Assembly: GCA_945871335.1 (NCBI GenBank)
Contig: CAMBWM010000129.1
Coordinates: 1-6,492 of the forward strand
DNA from: Polaromonas sp. YR568
GTDB lineage: Bacteria > Pseudomonadota > Gammaproteobacteria > Burkholderiales > Burkholderiaceae
Reading direction: 5' to 3'
Length of the DNA stretch: 6,492 nucleotides
Shown here: positions 6,233 through 6,492 of the stretch, in pieces
Layout: each line of letters begins with the position of its first letter
Position numbering within the stretch: the stretch's first letter is position 1
The notes under the pieces: model-generated
Database searches by the model: none
Seen by the model: only the letters and a program-made list of their open reading frames with translations
Told to the model about the DNA's origin: nothing
Translations under genes and position numbers: made by a program

Positions 6233-6492
6233 GGGGCCTTTGCGGGCAAACGTCCGGGCTTGTCCCAGCTGTTGGAGGCACGCAGCAAGCGCTCAAGGTC
6301 CTGCTTGGCCTTGGCCGCCCCAGCGGCGTCCATGTTGGCAGGAAAGCGCATCATCCAGTGACCCAAGGGGTCGACCAGGTACAAATGTGCAGTCAGCGCT
6401 TGGCCGGGTTCGGCCTCCAGCCACTGGGCCAGTTCGCGGGCGGGAACGCGCAAGACATTCGCGTCCTTGAGCGCCGGCGCCAGAGCGGGCGG
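6229..6492 (-). CDS. C-terminus of a small cytochrome oxidase assembly-associated protein, partial at the window edge
   Basis: The frame is open to base 6492, so only the last 87 residues are seen. They begin in a linker, continue through VPARELAQWL, then AHLYLVDPLGHWMMRFP, and end in a helix with KQDLERLLRASNSW. The strand-turn LYLVDPLGHWMMRFP resembles the last strands of Sco/thioredoxin-like proteins, where YxxDPxG is typical. I recall a hypothetical membrane-anchored protein of this kind between SURF1 and ctaA in many Burkholderiales; a role in oxidase biogenesis is inferred from position only. No Cys pair is visible in this part. The TTG at 6451-6453 is not the start, since protein-like sequence continues past it. 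The TGA (6229-6231) overlaps the ctaA ATG, so the two are coupled in one operon. Confidence 0.8.
   Translation of the reverse strand, partial: PPALAPALKDANVLRVPARELAQWLEAEPGQALTAHLYLVDPLGHWMMRFPANMDAAGAAKAKQDLERLLRASNSWDKPGRLPAKAP

Overview
The window reads as chromosomal DNA of a betaproteobacterium, most likely a Comamonadaceae-type member of the Burkholderiales (Rhodoferax/Polaromonas-like). This is inferred from moderately high GC, a Bug-family transporter remnant beside an MmgE/PrpD gene, and the order [assembly protein]-ctaA-ctaB-sco facing rpoH, which I recall as usual in that group. No database search was possible.

Bases 1-999 look like a decayed catabolic locus. A C-terminal piece of an alpha/beta-hydrolase (116-295) is followed by about 300 bases with no recognisable gene. 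Next comes a badly damaged Bug/TctC periplasmic solute-binding protein gene (600-872), with one frameshift after the start of the signal peptide and a large in-gene deletion. Immediately downstream is an apparently intact MmgE/PrpD-family gene (1000-2376), perhaps the survivor of the same cluster.

Bases 2377-3501 hold the heat-shock sigma factor gene rpoH and its control region. A near-perfect CIRCE inverted repeat (2493-2519), the operator of the HrcA repressor, lies directly on a sigma70-like promoter just upstream of the start codon. This suggests that the sigma32-type regulator is itself repressed by HrcA, linking the two heat-shock systems.

Bases 3508-6492 hold a minus-strand cytochrome c oxidase assembly operon, transcribed toward rpoH. 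It contains the C-terminus of a small assembly-associated protein, ctaA (heme A synthase), ctaB (heme O synthase/protoheme farnesyltransferase) and a Sco-type copper chaperone. The first three genes are joined by 4-base ATGA stop/start overlaps. CtaB farnesylates heme B to heme O, CtaA oxidises heme O to heme A, and Sco helps load the CuA centre, so the operon supplies cofactors to an aa3-type oxidase whose subunit genes presumably lie beyond base 6492. The operon ends six bases from the rpoH stop.

I found no CRISPR array, tRNA, rRNA, insertion sequence or clearly novel system. The most notable items are the CIRCE-rpoH arrangement and the gene graveyard upstream of the MmgE/PrpD gene.
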